Source: Dallia pectoralis (Eukaryota; Chordata; Actinopteri; Esociformes; Umbridae). Taken from it: a stretch of DNA of 64,000 bases. The stretch is from positions 2,989,552 through 3,053,551 of the forward strand of contig CM055744.1 of the NCBI GenBank assembly GCA_029465975.1. Direction: 5' to 3'. Shown in pieces: positions 9,501 through 21,565 of the stretch (positions are counted from its first letter, which is position 1; the number at the start of each line of letters is the position of its first letter). Below the pieces are notes generated by a model. The model saw only the letters and a list, made by a program, of their open reading frames with translations, had not been told where the DNA came from and did not search any database. The position numbers were made by a program, and so were the translations under genes.

Positions 9501-12500
9501 TATTCAACAGCAGTCTCACTCGCTTTTCAAAAATGTTCAAAGATAGAATAATCCAATTTAATGTCCAGTGTTTGCTTGTCTATGAAGAGAAAATACAACG
9601 ACATATCGATTCGCTTCTCGGACTTACATGCATGATTATAAACAATCGAGGGAATGGACGACATGAGACAGACGTCCACAGGAAGCGCCGGAAACGGCAA
9701 GACATTTGTAAACATCTACACCTGTAAGATGATCCTGTCCTTCTCCACGGCAACGACACCCCATAACGCTGTCGGGACTGTGTCCATGGGAGAGTTAACT
9801 GAAGGAATACGTGGACAGACACTTCTACATCGTTTAGAGGCTATGTGTTGGTACTACTGCTACTAAATGCTCTGACTAGCGTTCTCTAAACAGACCCTGC
9901 CATGTCCTTTTCTCCTCGTCCCGCTTCCCTTCCTTCATCCAGTCTAATCACAACCTATTCCTCACGTAGTGGTTTTTTTCAGGTGTTTACTGGGATATAG
10001 GTGGGTTTTCTTTTCAGACAGCGCCAAAGTCTGGTAACGGAATACACATTCAAGCAAAATTTGAGGATTTAATATAATGTTTTGCAGTATCTAATTATTT
10101 CATTAAATGTGATGAAATGTTTTTCTTTACTTTTTTAACTTTCTTTTAAGTTATGGTGTGTTGATTTCAACATTGTATTTATCAGTCGTGGTGTTAGTAA
10201 GCTGGTGTTTTTATTTCCTTCCCTAAAAAGTACAAGTGTGGGACTCCTTTTTCTGTACCGTCACAGACAGAGGTTTAATTCATTGTGTGACAGGTTTAAA
10301 CCCAAACTCCATCATTGTGGACCGAGGTTAACAAGAACCAATGGAACCCCTTGTCTGTTCCAGAACACCACGACCCAGTTAGTCCTGCCTGGCCAAATGC
10401 CCTAACATGATAACATGATCGCAAATACTCTATGGATGAACTCAAGCTATACTCAACAGCTGAATAATCATCAATCAGTCAGTCTGAGAAATTAACACAA
10501 TTATACTGAAACAAACTGTTGAACACATTCTATGCATAGTTCTCTACGTGGACTTACTGATAATATAAGAAGTGCTCCCGGCGCTCTTCATTGCCTACGT
10601 GATATGGTTAAGATGTTAAGCGGTCAATCTAAAACTGCTTGTGAGACTTGCAATAACTGTCTCTGTAGACACCTCACTATTGTAATCCATTATCAAGTCT
10701 ATTTAAATGAGAAAACTGTGATATGTCGTGCATAAAAAGCATCAACGAAATGTTAATGGTCGAGTTGAATCTAAAAGTTGGGTCCTGTTCCAGAGTTCTC
10801 CCTGGCTTTGTCACTTCACCCTAAATAACAAAGGGCAGACTATCTTTAAATCATCCTGCTGTGGACTTCAGTCTTAACAGTTTTTTTGTATATTTTATTT
10901 GGTCAAATACCACTGGATTGGTGTTTAGCCACTTGCTTGCAGTGATACTAGGCGCAATTTCAGAACCCGGAATAATTGCAACAATTATTGCTGTGTGGAC
11001 TTGAAGAGGTTGATCTGTATAGTGGAGAGGTCTGTTTTGAAGGGGAGGGAAGGGAGGGGCACACTGTACGTTTGTGAATATAAATACTTCCATATGTGCA
11101 TGTAGTTACATTTATACTGGAAGAGTGGTATAAGGTAGTGCAGATTTCTGACAGAAATAGCCCGATGTACCAATGACAGGTGCCTTAGTGCCGGAGTCCC
11201 TGCCACTGGAGACCATGGAGGTTGGTATTTAGCCTACCTGCGACCTACAGACATTTCTAGCCTTCTAATATCCAAGTGGGGGTCTGGTCCTGACCCCAGG
11301 TGACCTTACGACTGGTCGGTACTAACGATCATTTATGAATATGCTCTTTTAGTGCTACGAATGACTAATGAGAATGGGAACTGAAATTCCTTGAGGATCA
11401 GACGCGTGATATAGTGCAGACTGTAATGGAACTAACTGGCCTATTCCATAGGTTTACATGAGCCACTATCTGTTCCACTCTTCCATCCGTCATTTTACCA
11501 CAGCCCTTCTCTCTGCATCCTCCTAGTGCTTGGTGGTGTGTTTCTGCTGTATTTACATTCAGTCTTAATTGAAAACATACAAACGTACATACATACATAC
11601 ATACATACATACATGAATAAATGTCTCAGTGCGATTCACGTTGTCTTTGCGATTTCATAAGTAAGACAAATGCCTCAAGATGTTATGTTGCCGAAAACTG
11701 TAAAGGCTTAGGCAGTTTCTTTCAGTTTGTTTGGAATCCTGCATTGCCATCTTGTGGCTCTTGTTGGCATTGCAACTGGGAAGATGGCAGAAATTGCCTC
11801 AGTTGATCAATTTGACTCGGATATCACTACTACTACAACTGTTACTGCCAAATGCAAGTTTTTCTGTCGTAGCTGCTCACTTCTGCAGTCACTGTTACGC
11901 CTGGTCCCCGATGAAGCACTACAAGGCCATCATCAGTCTTCATCAACCACACCCCTGACCGCCTTATACGGATCAAAGCCGTGCAGGTTTTTTGAAGGAT
12001 GCGTGCACCCAGGTTTGGGACTGTATCAAACGTCCATTGTTGTATTCATTGGTTTGACAGTTGACAGGATTTTATACAGTACCCAAGGCTAGTCTGTGAG
12101 ATAATATGACAGAGGGAAAAAGAGCTCATGCATAAGTACTACACTGAGGGTTTGATTCAACAGAGCCGCAGGCATATATTTGTTGACTGAGTTAAATTAT
12201 AGCAAGTCTACTCATGATCTGATATTGCTTTTGTATAATGGCTTGGATTTAGCTTGTATCTGCAATTTGAGATTGACCCTAAACAATTCAAAATTTGAGA
12301 TATTGCCTTATGAAGTAGAATCACAACACACTGCTATTAGATAGAATCCAGACCTGAATAAACAAATATTATTATGTGTATTGTGGAATTACACCCGTTG
12401 AACATTGAACTGAGCTTGCACAACCGCCTGACAGATGTTCTGTACATTACATTATATTTATATATTTAATCCAGATCACAGATAATAAGCACGGGGGGAA

Positions 12501-12534
12501 TAAGTCAATAGACTCTCAAGAACTTGTATAAATC
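9501..12534. other. Intergenic or 3' UTR sequence, no gene supported
   Basis: This interval separates the convergent genes. It contains a (CATA)n run at 11580-11612 and otherwise unique-looking DNA. Short frames have no recognisable domains. I searched the - strand for the missing contactin GPI-anchor exon here without a convincing match. Confidence 0.4.
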
Positions 12535-12547
12535 AATAAAGTTTATT
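12535..12547. terminator. Palindromic pair of polyadenylation signals
   Basis: AATAAA at 12535-12540 on + is followed at once by TTTATT at 12542-12547, which is AATAAA on -. It lies between two convergent genes and could serve either. The function is inferred; only the motifs are visible. Confidence 0.4.
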
Positions 12548-12608
12548 CCTTAACACAGTATAAACAACTGACAACAGCAAAAAACAGAAATGCACATGGA
12601 GTCAATGG

Positions 12609-13082
12609 AAAGCTAGTACCATTATATAGAAGGGCAGTACCAGTAAATGGACTGATATTACCAGTAAATGAAATGGTATTACCAGTAAATGAAATGGTAG
12701 TACCAGTAAATGAAATGGTAGTACCAGTAAACAGAAGGGCAGTACCAGTAAATAGAAGGGCAGTACCAGTAAATAGAAGGGCAGTACCAGTAAATAGAAG
12801 GGCAGTACCAGTAAATGGACTGATATTACCAGTAAATGAAATTGTAGTACCAGTAAACAGAAGGGCAGTACATGGACTAGTAGTACCAGTAAATGAACTA
12901 GTAGTACCAGTAAATTAAATGGTATTACCAGTAAACAGAAGGACAGTACCAGTAAAGAGACGGGCAATAACAGTAAATGAGGGGGTATTACCAGTAAATG
13001 AAATTGTAGTACCAGTAAACGGAAGGGTAGTACCAGTAACTGGAAGGGTAGTACCAGTAACTGGAAGGGTAGTACCAGTAAA
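12609..13082. repeat. 21-bp minisatellite, about 22 copies
   Basis: The unit GTACCAGTAAATAGAAGGGC plus A repeats with a 21-bp period. Variants are AATGAAATGGTA, AATGGACTGATA and AACTGGAAGGGTA. The 21-bp period (seven codons) gives open frames on both strands, including a Leu/Val-rich one on -, which I treat as artefacts. Confidence 0.95.
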
Positions 13083-15228
13083 TCTCAGTGACTTTAGGCC
13101 TACAGGAGAACGCCTGTTTGAAACAAGCACAGACATAAACATGGATGGATTTGTATGAGTACAGATGGTCTCAAGCCATTCAGTCAAATTAGCAAATGGG
13201 CAGAAAACAAGGCTATCACAGTCATGCTGAGCAACAATTACCTAATGGATGAAACATTGGCGTTATTACATAGAAACCAGGTTATTCAGCTCTTAAGAAA
13301 GTTGTTTTCTTTGATATAAATGATCTGAAGTGTACAAAAAAGTATATTACACAACTCCCGCTGCATGATTCCGAGTCAGACTCAGTAGCCTGCTCAAACA
13401 TCCCCTTGAACAAACCACACACTACAGTACCTGCACGACTGACTTACTGGATTACAAGCTACATAAGTACTGTAGCAGAATCGCATGGCATCAGAAGACT
13501 ACGGAAAAGGAATAGATAATCTGCGTCTTGTAAGTACGGTTGCAGTCATTTGACCCACCAAGTGCCCCATTGGCATCCGGTGACCCCCTTAAACCATGTG
13601 GACACACTCCGGTCCCGTCAGGAAGAACCACTAGGACCGGGAGTTTAACCTACCACTCACCCTGACTATGATATATGACTGGGACAAGGAGATTTCCTAG
13701 ACCACATAAACTGACCAGGAAACAGCTCCTGGCCCTAAGAATGACGGAAGGGTTGTTACGCGGGACGTGAATAACAGAAACCGCTACGACTAATGCGGAG
13801 TGTAGCAATGAGACTGAATAAACAGACTATGTTTCTAATGGTTGCTGATATATATATATTTATATATGAATATATGATAAGTTAAGGCTCTTTAAGGACC
13901 TGAGGATTTCGAACATATGATGAGGCACACACAAGGCAAAGTATAGAGTAGCTCTAGAGTCGACACGCGGCTAACTAAGTGGATGAGGAGGAGGATGAGA
14001 GGATGAGACAAAACAGTCATGTGAGGGTTCACTCAGTGGCGCCCTCTGGTGGATGGGAGTTCAAAACCGTAAAATCATACTTTAATGTAGTCTGTCACAA
14101 TTCCGCTGTCTCATGTTCAAACCAGGCGTCCAAGTAGAACAAGAAAACTAGCGATGGGGCAACAAACGTGCACGTCACGTCAGTCCTGTTGGTGGGGGAC
14201 AATGAATGCGCTTCGAGGACGACTGAACAGCATTTGTTCGACATGAGACCAAAGTTACAGGTTTATTTTTAACCAGGAAATGCTATTAACTTCAAACAAC
14301 GGAAACGTTCTATCCAACGAACTCGAGCAGTTTTCAATCAAACAAAATGGTCCGATCTGTATGTAGATTTGCGCCATGCACTGGATTCCCCTCAAACTCG
14401 CCTTTTATGAAAAGCCCATTGGTTTAAAAATAAATCTATAAAAGCTAGTCAAAAGATGCATATAAGACATTTGTTCTTTTTTTATGAAAGCTGCTTTGGT
14501 AACAACAGAGCCGAGACATCGGTTGATTTTCCGTTCTGGCGTGGCGTGGCGTGGCGGGCGCTGGAGCGAAGCCCTTGCCCTTCTCATCTCTGTGACTGTT
14601 TTCCGACGTCGCTCGTCCTCCTGCCTCTAAAATCTAAATGAATGGATCTAGTTACACCGGACTGGGCGGTTTGGTGTTTTTGTTTTCCTTGTTGACTTGG
14701 CTCCACATCAGATGCAATGTTCCCTGGGAGCGATGTGTCATAACGACGTCCGCGCTGTGAAAGATAGTGCTATTGTACTGAGAGCTGATAAAGTAGAGAC
14801 CTTGGTCGCCGAGCCAATTGCATTCGGACCTGAAAAACATGAAAATGAATGCAGCTTTGTTAGTCTGTCTGTTTACACTGAAAAAGACAAGACTGGGGGG
14901 AAAATCGTTTGACATGTATTTTCGGAAAAAATAAATGCCTTCAATACTATACATACTAAACATACAGCCTTCTGATCTTGTCCTAACTCTGTTCGGATCA
15001 GGACAAAGGTTCAATACTAATTCCATTAATGTTCGCCACGATTCTTTCAATGGCAGTGTAGAATGTGTAAGCGGAGAGCGTCGGCTCGATCTAACATGAC
15101 CTTCTATTTAGCAGGCCGACCAAATCATCCCTGCCCAGCCATACTGATCTATTACTTTAAAGCCCAATCCCATGTCATGAAGATAAACTTGTATTGGCAA
15201 CAGCTATGCAGCGTATTTAAGGTCTGAC
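13083..15228. other. Region expected to hold the contactin last exon; not found
   Basis: The contactin frame is open at 15229 and the gene still needs one exon encoding the GPI-anchor signal. No - strand frame here combines an acceptor, small residues and a terminal hydrophobic tail. An AT microsatellite lies near 13846-13870 and a CTCF-type core at 14037-14052. Confidence 0.4.
14037..14052 (-). promoter_or_regulatory. CTCF-type binding motif
   Basis: TGGCGCCCTCTGGTGG on + is CCACCAGAGGGCGCCA on -, a full match to the CTCF core consensus CCASYAGRKGGCRS. It lies in the gap between the 3' ends of the two convergent genes. Occupancy cannot be judged from sequence. Confidence 0.6.
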
Positions 15229-15397
15229 CTGCTATTCTGGGGATGGTGATCTGTCTGCTGCTGCTCCCTTCTCCACCCTCCCCAAACGGTTTGATCTGGA
15301 TGAAGTATTCCTCATCCATGGGTAGGGACAGTTCCACTGACGTCGTGTTCGTTTCCATGACAGTAGGACGGCTGTGTCTGTTGCATTTGTAAAGCAC
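15229..15397 (-). CDS. Contactin (CNTN4/5/6-like), exon for the second half of FN3-4
   Basis: A 169-base exon begins at phase 0 after a tttcccag acceptor and ends with one base before gtcaga. It encodes VLYKCNRHSRPTVMETNTTS, VELSLPMDEEYFIQIKPFGE and GGEGSSSRQITIPRIAG, the last fibronectin III domain of contactins. The ETN.TSVELSLP..E.Y.I.IKPF pattern points to the CNTN5/CNTN6 side of the family. The following exon, with the GPI signal, is missing from what I can recognise. Intron read-through would end after 26 unrelated codons. Confidence 0.9.
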
Positions 15398-15505
15398 CTG
15401 GGAAACGGCGCACACAGGTGAACAAACACACACACACACACACACAACGACGGCTGTAATTCCAATTAACACCGCAGTGCCCTAAAAAAGCCCAATTCTT
15501 CATAC

Positions 15506-15618
15506 CCTGTAGCCGGTGACTTCGGACTCATTCTCCAGAGCTTTGACCTGCTCCCAGTTCAGGATTATCTTGGAGTCCGATGTGTTCCACATCACTTTCA
15601 CCGGCGGCTGACTGGGCG
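15506..15618 (-). CDS. Contactin (CNTN4/5/6-like), exon for the first half of FN3-4
   Basis: A 113-base exon starts with two bases completing a Pro codon and ends at phase 0 before gtatga. It encodes PSQPPVKVMWNTSDSKIILN then WEQVKALENESEVTGYR. The PPSQPP linker, conserved Trp and the ENESEVTGY motif are near-identical across CNTN4, 5 and 6. Asn-x-Ser/Thr sites (NTS, NES) are present, as expected for an extracellular glycoprotein. Confidence 0.93.
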
Positions 15619-15697
15619 CTGAGAGACACAAACACATGAGGTTGAGGGCGAGTGTAGTCTCCCGGGTCGACGGGGGGGAACTAAAGCCCATGCTTAC

Positions 15698-15884
15698 GTG
15701 GTTTCTTGGTGGTGACATTGACAGTGGCACTGGGAGGCCCGGCCCCGGCTGTGTTGTAGGCCCTCACCGCCACGTAGTACGTGTTGCTGCCCTTCACCCC
15801 GCGGATAATGGCCGTCGTCTGGTTGCCAACCGTCCTCTGCACGCTGGCCGCCTCCTCTGTCTCTGTCTTCTGCCAGTACCTCAG
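15698..15884 (-). CDS. Contactin (CNTN4/5/6-like), exon for the second half of FN3-3
   Basis: A 187-base exon runs from a ttctcag acceptor (phase 0) to gtaagc (one base over). It encodes LRYWQKTETEEAASVQRTVG through YYVAVRAYNTAGAGPPSATV to NVTTKKP. The V.NV.TKKPPSQPP junction with the next exon is characteristic of contactins. The exon is GC- and CpG-rich relative to its surroundings. Confidence 0.93.
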
Positions 15885-16740
15885 CTGAGAACACACAGGC
15901 AGATGGTAACCAACGGGCACTTTAGCGCTGTTGGCGCTGATCTGACGCGGCTAAGTCAAACGATGACGTCCACCGTCAAGAAGTGGATCTGCAGCTCGAC
16001 TAGTTTGTTAGAACTTTTTTTTTTCGTGTTGCTTCACAACGTCTGTTACCGTGGCACTTTCGTTTTGGTCACTGGGCTTTTCAAGTGAAGGAGTGTTTCA
16101 ATGGCCATAGAGAAAATAAGCACACAACGCGTCCCAACTGTCAAATTGACTGATAACAGATTAGCTTTGTCACCTGAGTGTCCAGGCTGAAATAGTTTGC
16201 ACAGTTGACGGCACAAACATAATTTGTCTTTCCTCACTGGAACAGAACGTTCAGGGCCCCACAAACGTGTTTACTTGAAATGGTCAACAGAAACTCCAGT
16301 ATGCAACCCAGGGATAATATGAAATAGGACATTTGTTCATCAAATTGAATTTCCACAGTGAGCTGACTAAGAATTAGAAACAACAGCTGAGCTCAAAGAT
16401 TTGTTTAAATAGAGTATTGTGTGTATTAACCGCTAAACATTCTGTCCCATGATGCATTGCATTATATGCTAGGCTAATATGTCTGTAGTTGCAGCAATAC
16501 AGCAACAAGAGAATCACCACCAAACAGACAGAACACCTAGTTGAACGGATACACAAAACGAGCCATTAAAACAGTGTTGCCTATTGTGCATGAGTTAGAA
16601 ACTCAATTTGTTTTTACAATGGAACATGATTGAACACACTTCCGACACGCAAGCGCACAGATACAAACACACACGCAAACTAGCCAACATGTTTTTATAC
16701 AAACAGGTGGAAGGAATGAAAATAACCGAAGTCAGCTTAC
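15885..16740. other. Contactin intron, nothing else recognised
   Basis: No open frame, array or transposon signature is supported here. It is bounded by a consensus donor (gtaagc at the 16741 exon) and acceptor (ttctcag at 15885-). Confidence 0.5.
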
Positions 16741-16856
16741 CTCGTAGCCCAGAACTCTTCTCCGGCTGGTGTTCCAAGGCAAGGCTTTCCACGAAACCTC
16801 CACATCAGACGCAGAGAGACTCCTGGCTCGGACTCTGGTTGGCGCTCTGCCAGGCT
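16741..16856 (-). CDS. Contactin (CNTN4/5/6-like), exon for the first half of FN3-3
   Basis: A 116-base exon starts with two bases completing Glu and ends at phase 0 before gtaagc. It encodes EPGRAPTRVRARSLSASDVE then VSWKALPWNTSRRRVLGYE. The sequence matches the contactin FN3-3 start, with the AP.xV.A.SLS.S..EVSW pattern and the YE that begins the following strand. Confidence 0.92.
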
Positions 16857-17104
16857 CTGATTTCAAGTAAAAACACTTTTAAAGACTTTAAAAGTAATTA
16901 GATGCTTTGATGACCTGTAAATAATTTCCTTTGATCAGCAATACAGAGAGATCCAGAACAGGAAGTTAGAAGCAACCATCTACACGTTCAGATGAGCACA
17001 GGCAGCACATTAGCCGCAACGAAACAAGCCGCCCATAGACTATAGTTGGCTATATAACTCAGCATGTAAACAGAGGCAGGAAAAGCATTTCATTCTCCAC
17101 CAAC

Positions 17105-17339
17105 CTTCCTCGGCTGAGTAGACAGTGACGACGTGTCCAAAAGGGCCTTCGCCCTCGTTGTTGTAGACCCCGACCTTGGCCTGGAACGGGGAGAACGGCT
17201 GGATGCTCTCGTTCTTGAAGACGTACCGGGAGGCTTCGGGTAAGGGCACGGCAGCCTGCATCCAGCCGGTGGCGCCGTACGGTCTGAAGGCCACCACGTA
17301 GCCAAACCCAGGTCCGTTCTGAAGCTCCTCAGGAACCGG
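17105..17339 (-). CDS. Contactin (CNTN4/5/6-like), exon for most of FN3-2
   Basis: A 235-base exon (phase 0 start after ctcccacag, one base over before gttggt) encodes PVPEELQNGPGFGYVVAFRP and later VGVYNNEGEGPFGHVVTVYS AEE. The PVPEELQNG.GFGYVVAFRP and KVGVYNN.GEGPF motifs are the most conserved stretch of CNTN4/5. The 5' splice site gttggt is weaker than its neighbours, lacking the A at +3. Confidence 0.95.
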
Positions 17340-18365
17340 CTGTGGGAGAACAGGCACCCGCTTCACATTAGCTGAAACATTATTCCCATTAAGGATGATC
17401 GATATCCTTAACCCTTAAAACATAATCCAATCCAAACGCATAACCACAACTCTATTCTAAGGGCGCACAAATATAGTCTTATATAAATTTTTCCCTTATG
17501 GGAACTGGTGAAATGTTACGACACATTGTACACATGTACATTTGACCCTGTGTTGCTCTCTTGAGAAGGAACAATTGTTGGCCTCTTTCTGGATCATGAA
17601 ACCAGTTCACAGAAACACTCTGAAATGGGTGTGTGAATATTCTGCCCTTTGTATGATACCTCCACGCTAGCTATTGTCAAGCCTGAAAGCCAATCATATT
17701 TCATATCTTTTTTGAAACTGGCTTATATTGTTCAAGTCCACACTCGCTCAAGATGCATGGCGTTTTAAAAGGAATTCTATTTTATAACAGTTAGAGAAAC
17801 GAGAGGTTGAGTGATAGCAATTGTAGAGTGTGCAGACAGACAGCCCACACTTTCACTTCATTGTGCAGAGACACATTGCAATTTTGTTATCCATTGTAGC
17901 TCCAGTCTGAAGTAACTTCAGTCAAGGCAAAGTTGGAGTCTAATTAAACGTTCATATTGAAACATCCAACATTCAATACTCATTCGGCAAAACATTCACA
18001 GCAGTAAAGGATTTTCAAGCAGCAGGAATAAATATGAGTTTTCAGAGCAGGGCCTGATTAAGAGCGACGCGTCATATAATAAAAATAGATATGAAAACAC
18101 AATCTCTTAAAAGTTGCTTGTGACTTTGTGAAGAACCATTCTGTTTAATTATCTTATTAAAACCTCAAAGGCATTTGTCTCCAGCCCCCGGCCCCCCCTC
18201 GGGTGACAGCGGCAGTTATTGCCTCTCTGTTCTTAAAAATGAAATGCCATACAATAAGCCTGGCTGCTGTTATTAATGAAACAGCGGACCGGCTCCTTAG
18301 AGAATAATGACGTCTAGCTTCCCCTGCATGGGTGAAGGAGTGCCGGAGCGGGGTGACTTGCTTAC
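17340..18365. other. Contactin intron, nothing else recognised
   Basis: AT-rich intron of about 1 kb with no repeat array, transposon end or coding signal that I can support. Confidence 0.5.
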
Positions 18366-18436
18366 CTCCCAGGTGATGACTAATTCTGAGCGACTGCCTC
18401 CACCTCCGCTCACGTTAGCCGGTGTGACTTTGGGAG
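18366..18436 (-). CDS. Contactin (CNTN4/5/6-like), short exon at the start of FN3-2
   Basis: A 71-base exon starts with two bases completing Ser and ends at phase 0 before gtaagc. It encodes PKVTPANVSGGGGSRSELVI TWE. The SGGGGSRSELVITW motif, the linker and first strand of FN3-2, is a contactin signature (GGGGSRSELVITWD in CNTN4). It joins directly to PVPEELQNG in the next exon. Confidence 0.95.
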
Positions 18437-18611
18437 CTGTGGGAGCAGAGGTAATGTTAATCCCCCTGAACTCGGCGGACCCAAGCCATTAGAGATAATG
18501 CCACGCTGGTATGGCTTTTCACCCTCCCACTCCTGACCGACTAATGGCAGGCAGAAGCGCACACGCGCAGACGAGGCCAACGTGCGGACCAGAAGGAGAT
18601 GCGCTACGTAC

Positions 18612-18761
18612 ATGTCTCCTTGGTCCTAGCTTGTTTGGACGGCTTGCTGGGCTCCCCGGTCCCCACAGCGTTGCTGGCCAGGACTCTGAACTCGTACTCC
18701 ACCCAGGGGCTCAGGTCTATTACGGTAGCTGTCAGACGGCGGCCGCCCACCGCTTCAGGAA
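18612..18761 (-). CDS. Contactin (CNTN4/5/6-like), exon for the second half of FN3-1
   Basis: A 150-base exon starts with two bases after a ggaccag acceptor, ends with one base before gtacgt. It encodes VPEAVGGRRLTATVIDLSPW then VEYEFRVLASNAVGTGEPSK PSKQARTKET. The LxPWVEYEFRV.ASN..G.GEPS motif is conserved in all contactins. The 3' flank contains an (AC)n tract at 18901-18924. Confidence 0.95.
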
Positions 18762-19020
18762 CTGGTCCAAAACAAAACAGCCCACTTGGCTTAGAATAAG
18801 GCAGCTATCATGAGACCGGGGTCCAAACGGGACCAAACGCTAGAGGTGCGGCCGTGCCGTGCGGGTGGCTAATCACTTGGATGGACACATGGTCACAGAC
18901 ACACGCACACACACACACACACACCTGGGGACCTGTTTAAAGATGCACAGCCTGTATATGATTTACATATCAAACTAACAGAGAGAGTATCCAAAATACA
19001 TGACAGCACCCTGTTCTATG

Positions 19021-21200
19021 CAGTACCAGTCAAGAGTTTGGACACACCTACTGATTCAAGAGAATGTATTTATTTGAACTTTTTTCCACATTGAGGTACA
19101 TACAGAATATAATATTGAAGACGTCCAAAATGAAGTAACAGGAATGGAACAATGTAAACAAATCGAAATGCATGTATATTTTATATTCTTCGAAGTAGCC
19201 GTCCTTTGCCCCGCCGAAAGCTTTGCACACTACAGGTGCGGTTTGGTGCTACTTTATAATCCAAAGTGTGTAGAGTAATAAATAACGGTACACACCAGTA
19301 CTCACAACAAAATAACAAAGCCAGCAACTCTGCGCTATCGAATGACAATGTATGACACTCTCGTGTACAGCACGGGGAACATAGAACAATTCCCGACTAT
19401 CACAGGGAACATAGATACACCTCCTAATGAGAGAATGGACACCAGGTGTGTGTAATGAAGAGAGAAGTCAATGAAGTGATGGGAGGAGCGGTGTGGCTCG
19501 AAGATCGGTGACCACGAACGCCAAAGCCCGCTGGTAGCATGGCTTCGCAGGGAGTTGGGACACCACAACTCATACCAAACCCTCTCATTCCGTATCGCTG
19601 CAGAAGGCTTTGGTCAACATGCTGATTTTGTGCCTTGAATTCTAAATAAATCACAGACAGTGTCACCAAGAAAGAACCCCCACCTCCCACTACATGCTTC
19701 ATGGTGGAACCACACACACACAGAGATCCTCTGTTTACCTACTATGTCTCTCACAATGATCCATGTGACCTCAGGTCAGATTTCCACCGCTCTAAAGTTT
19801 GTTTCTTGTGTTATTTTATCATTTATGTTATTTAGTAATAGTTTCTTTGCAGCAAAATGGTGGCTGAACACACAGTCTCCTCTGAACAGTTAAAGGGGCT
19901 GAACACAGTCTCCTCTGAACAGTTAAAGGGGCTGAACACACAGTCTCCTCTGAACTGTTAAAGGGGCTAAATACAGTCTCCTCTGAACAGTTAAAGGGGC
20001 TGAACACAGTCTCCTCTGAACAGTTAAAGGGGCTAAACACAGTCTCCTCTGAACAGTTAAAGGGGCTAAACACAGTCTCCTCTGAACAGATAAAGGGACT
20101 GAACACAGTCTCCTCTGAACAGTTAAAGGGGCTAAACACAGTCTCCTCTGAACAGCTAAAGGGGCTGAACACAGTCTCCTCTAAATAGTTAAAAGGGCTG
20201 ATTCACACAGTCTCCTCTGAACAGTTAAAATTGAGATGTGTCTGTGACTCTAAGGAACATATCCTCTCCAGGAGACGTAACTTTAGCTCTTCCGTTTCTG
20301 CAGCGTTTCTAATGAGAGACTGTTTCATCATAGCGCTTGATAGTTTTTAAGTTGGCACCTGATGAAACTTTCAGTTCTTGAAATTTTCCAGGGTGACTGA
20401 GATTCATGTATTAAAGTAACGATCGACCGTAGTTTCTCTGTGCTTATTTGAGCTCTTCTTGCCATAATATGGACTACTACAGTTCAACCTAATGATGGTC
20501 TTCTAAATACCCACCCAGACTTGTCATCATCTATATTCCCACCCTGATGAAAAGATATTCCACACAGGAATTTTTAACAAGGCACCTTTTCACGAGTTCG
20601 CACTTACATGCCAATTAAGGGATATAGGTTTAATGCGTATTTGGCGTGCTGTCCGGAGGGAGGGTTCCGGGCTCGGAATCCGGCCCGGGGCTCCGGGCTC
20701 GGAATTTGGCCCGAACCCAGAGTACCCCCCCCCCGCATGTAAGTGGTTAGGACTAGAATTTGAGCGAAGAAGGGGTGGTGGGGGGATGCTGCGAGCTGTC
20801 AGCGGAGCGAGGTAAGACTGCTGAGTCTATATGTACCCTCTAGCTGTTAATTGCTGAGGGCTTCCACCTGTAATTAATTAGCTGGAAGTCCTCCTCCCGA
20901 ACCTTGTTAGTAAACCTCATTTAGTTGAAACGCATTCCAGGTGACTACCTCATGAAACCGCTTCAGAGAATGCCGAGAGTTTGCAAAGCTGTCATCAAGG
21001 CAAAGGGTGGCTACTTTGAAAAAGCTACAATATAAAAAATGTATTTCGATCGCGTGCTGTTTTTTGTTCCTACACGGTTCCATATCTGTTTTTTCATAGT
21101 TTTTAAGTCACAATAATCTTCACAATTATTCTACAGTGTGGAAAATAGTTGAACCAGCGAAGAACCCTTCCACGAGTTTCCAAACTTCTGACTGGTACTG
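19021..21200 (-). mobile_element. Tc1-like transposon copy (family C), full length but degenerate
   Basis: The left end CAGTACCAGTCAAGAGTTTG and right end CTTCTGACTGGTACTG are the terminal repeats of a Tc1 family I know from salmonid fishes. Subterminal pieces are also inverted (CTTTGCACAC at about 19222 and GTTTGCAAAGC at about 20981). Transposase fragments on - include the segment at 19717-19580 with TMKHVVGGGGSF and the start near 20470-20280. The element lies in a contactin intron and is about 0.6 kb longer than usual because of a 33-bp array. Confidence 0.88.
19863..20230. repeat. 33-bp minisatellite, about ten copies, inside a Tc1-like transposase
   Basis: The unit GGGGCTGAACACAGTCTCCT plus CTGAACAGTTAAA repeats every 33 bp (occasionally 35). 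On the - strand it reads as an 11-residue repeat, CSEETVFSPFN, derived from the transposase segment encoding TVQRRLCESG-type sequence in another frame. The last unit merges into non-repeated transposon sequence (GATTCACACAGTCTCCTCTG at about 20199). Confidence 0.95.
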
Positions 21201-21565
21201 CTTGTTGTAGACCCTATGTCCAGATGTTTCTGTTGGCCAGTTTTCAATTAGCCCTGTAGGTACCATCCTGACCCGGCAAGCTCATGTTCTGCTTCTGCTA
21301 CGGGGAAATCGGGTATGAGGATGGTACGTACCAGGCTCCTTCATCGTTCCATCAAAACCCTTCACAGAAAGTCCGACGCTCATGAGAGAAAAAAGCCCCC
21401 GCAGTCAAGTAAAATCAACCCGGTCACTCAACAATCAAGTGGCGTAATGCATCAAAGTTAAATCGCACCCATAGACTTAAATATATTCCCGGAGCCCAGA
21501 ATAGTAATGGAGATCAGAGCCACATGTAATGATTTGATGAGGCAATGGTTGGTTGGAGAGGCTAC
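21201..21565. other. Contactin intron remainder
   Basis: No feature is supported here apart from the intron's position between the transposon and the exon at 21566. Confidence 0.5.

Noticed and set aside
14060..14210. Candidate contactin last exon on - (after a ttcag at about 14231, with a short hydrophobic stretch FVAPSLVFLFYL)
   Set aside because: The hydrophobic stretch is followed by charged residues to the stop, unlike a GPI signal, and the acceptor has a poor pyrimidine tract.
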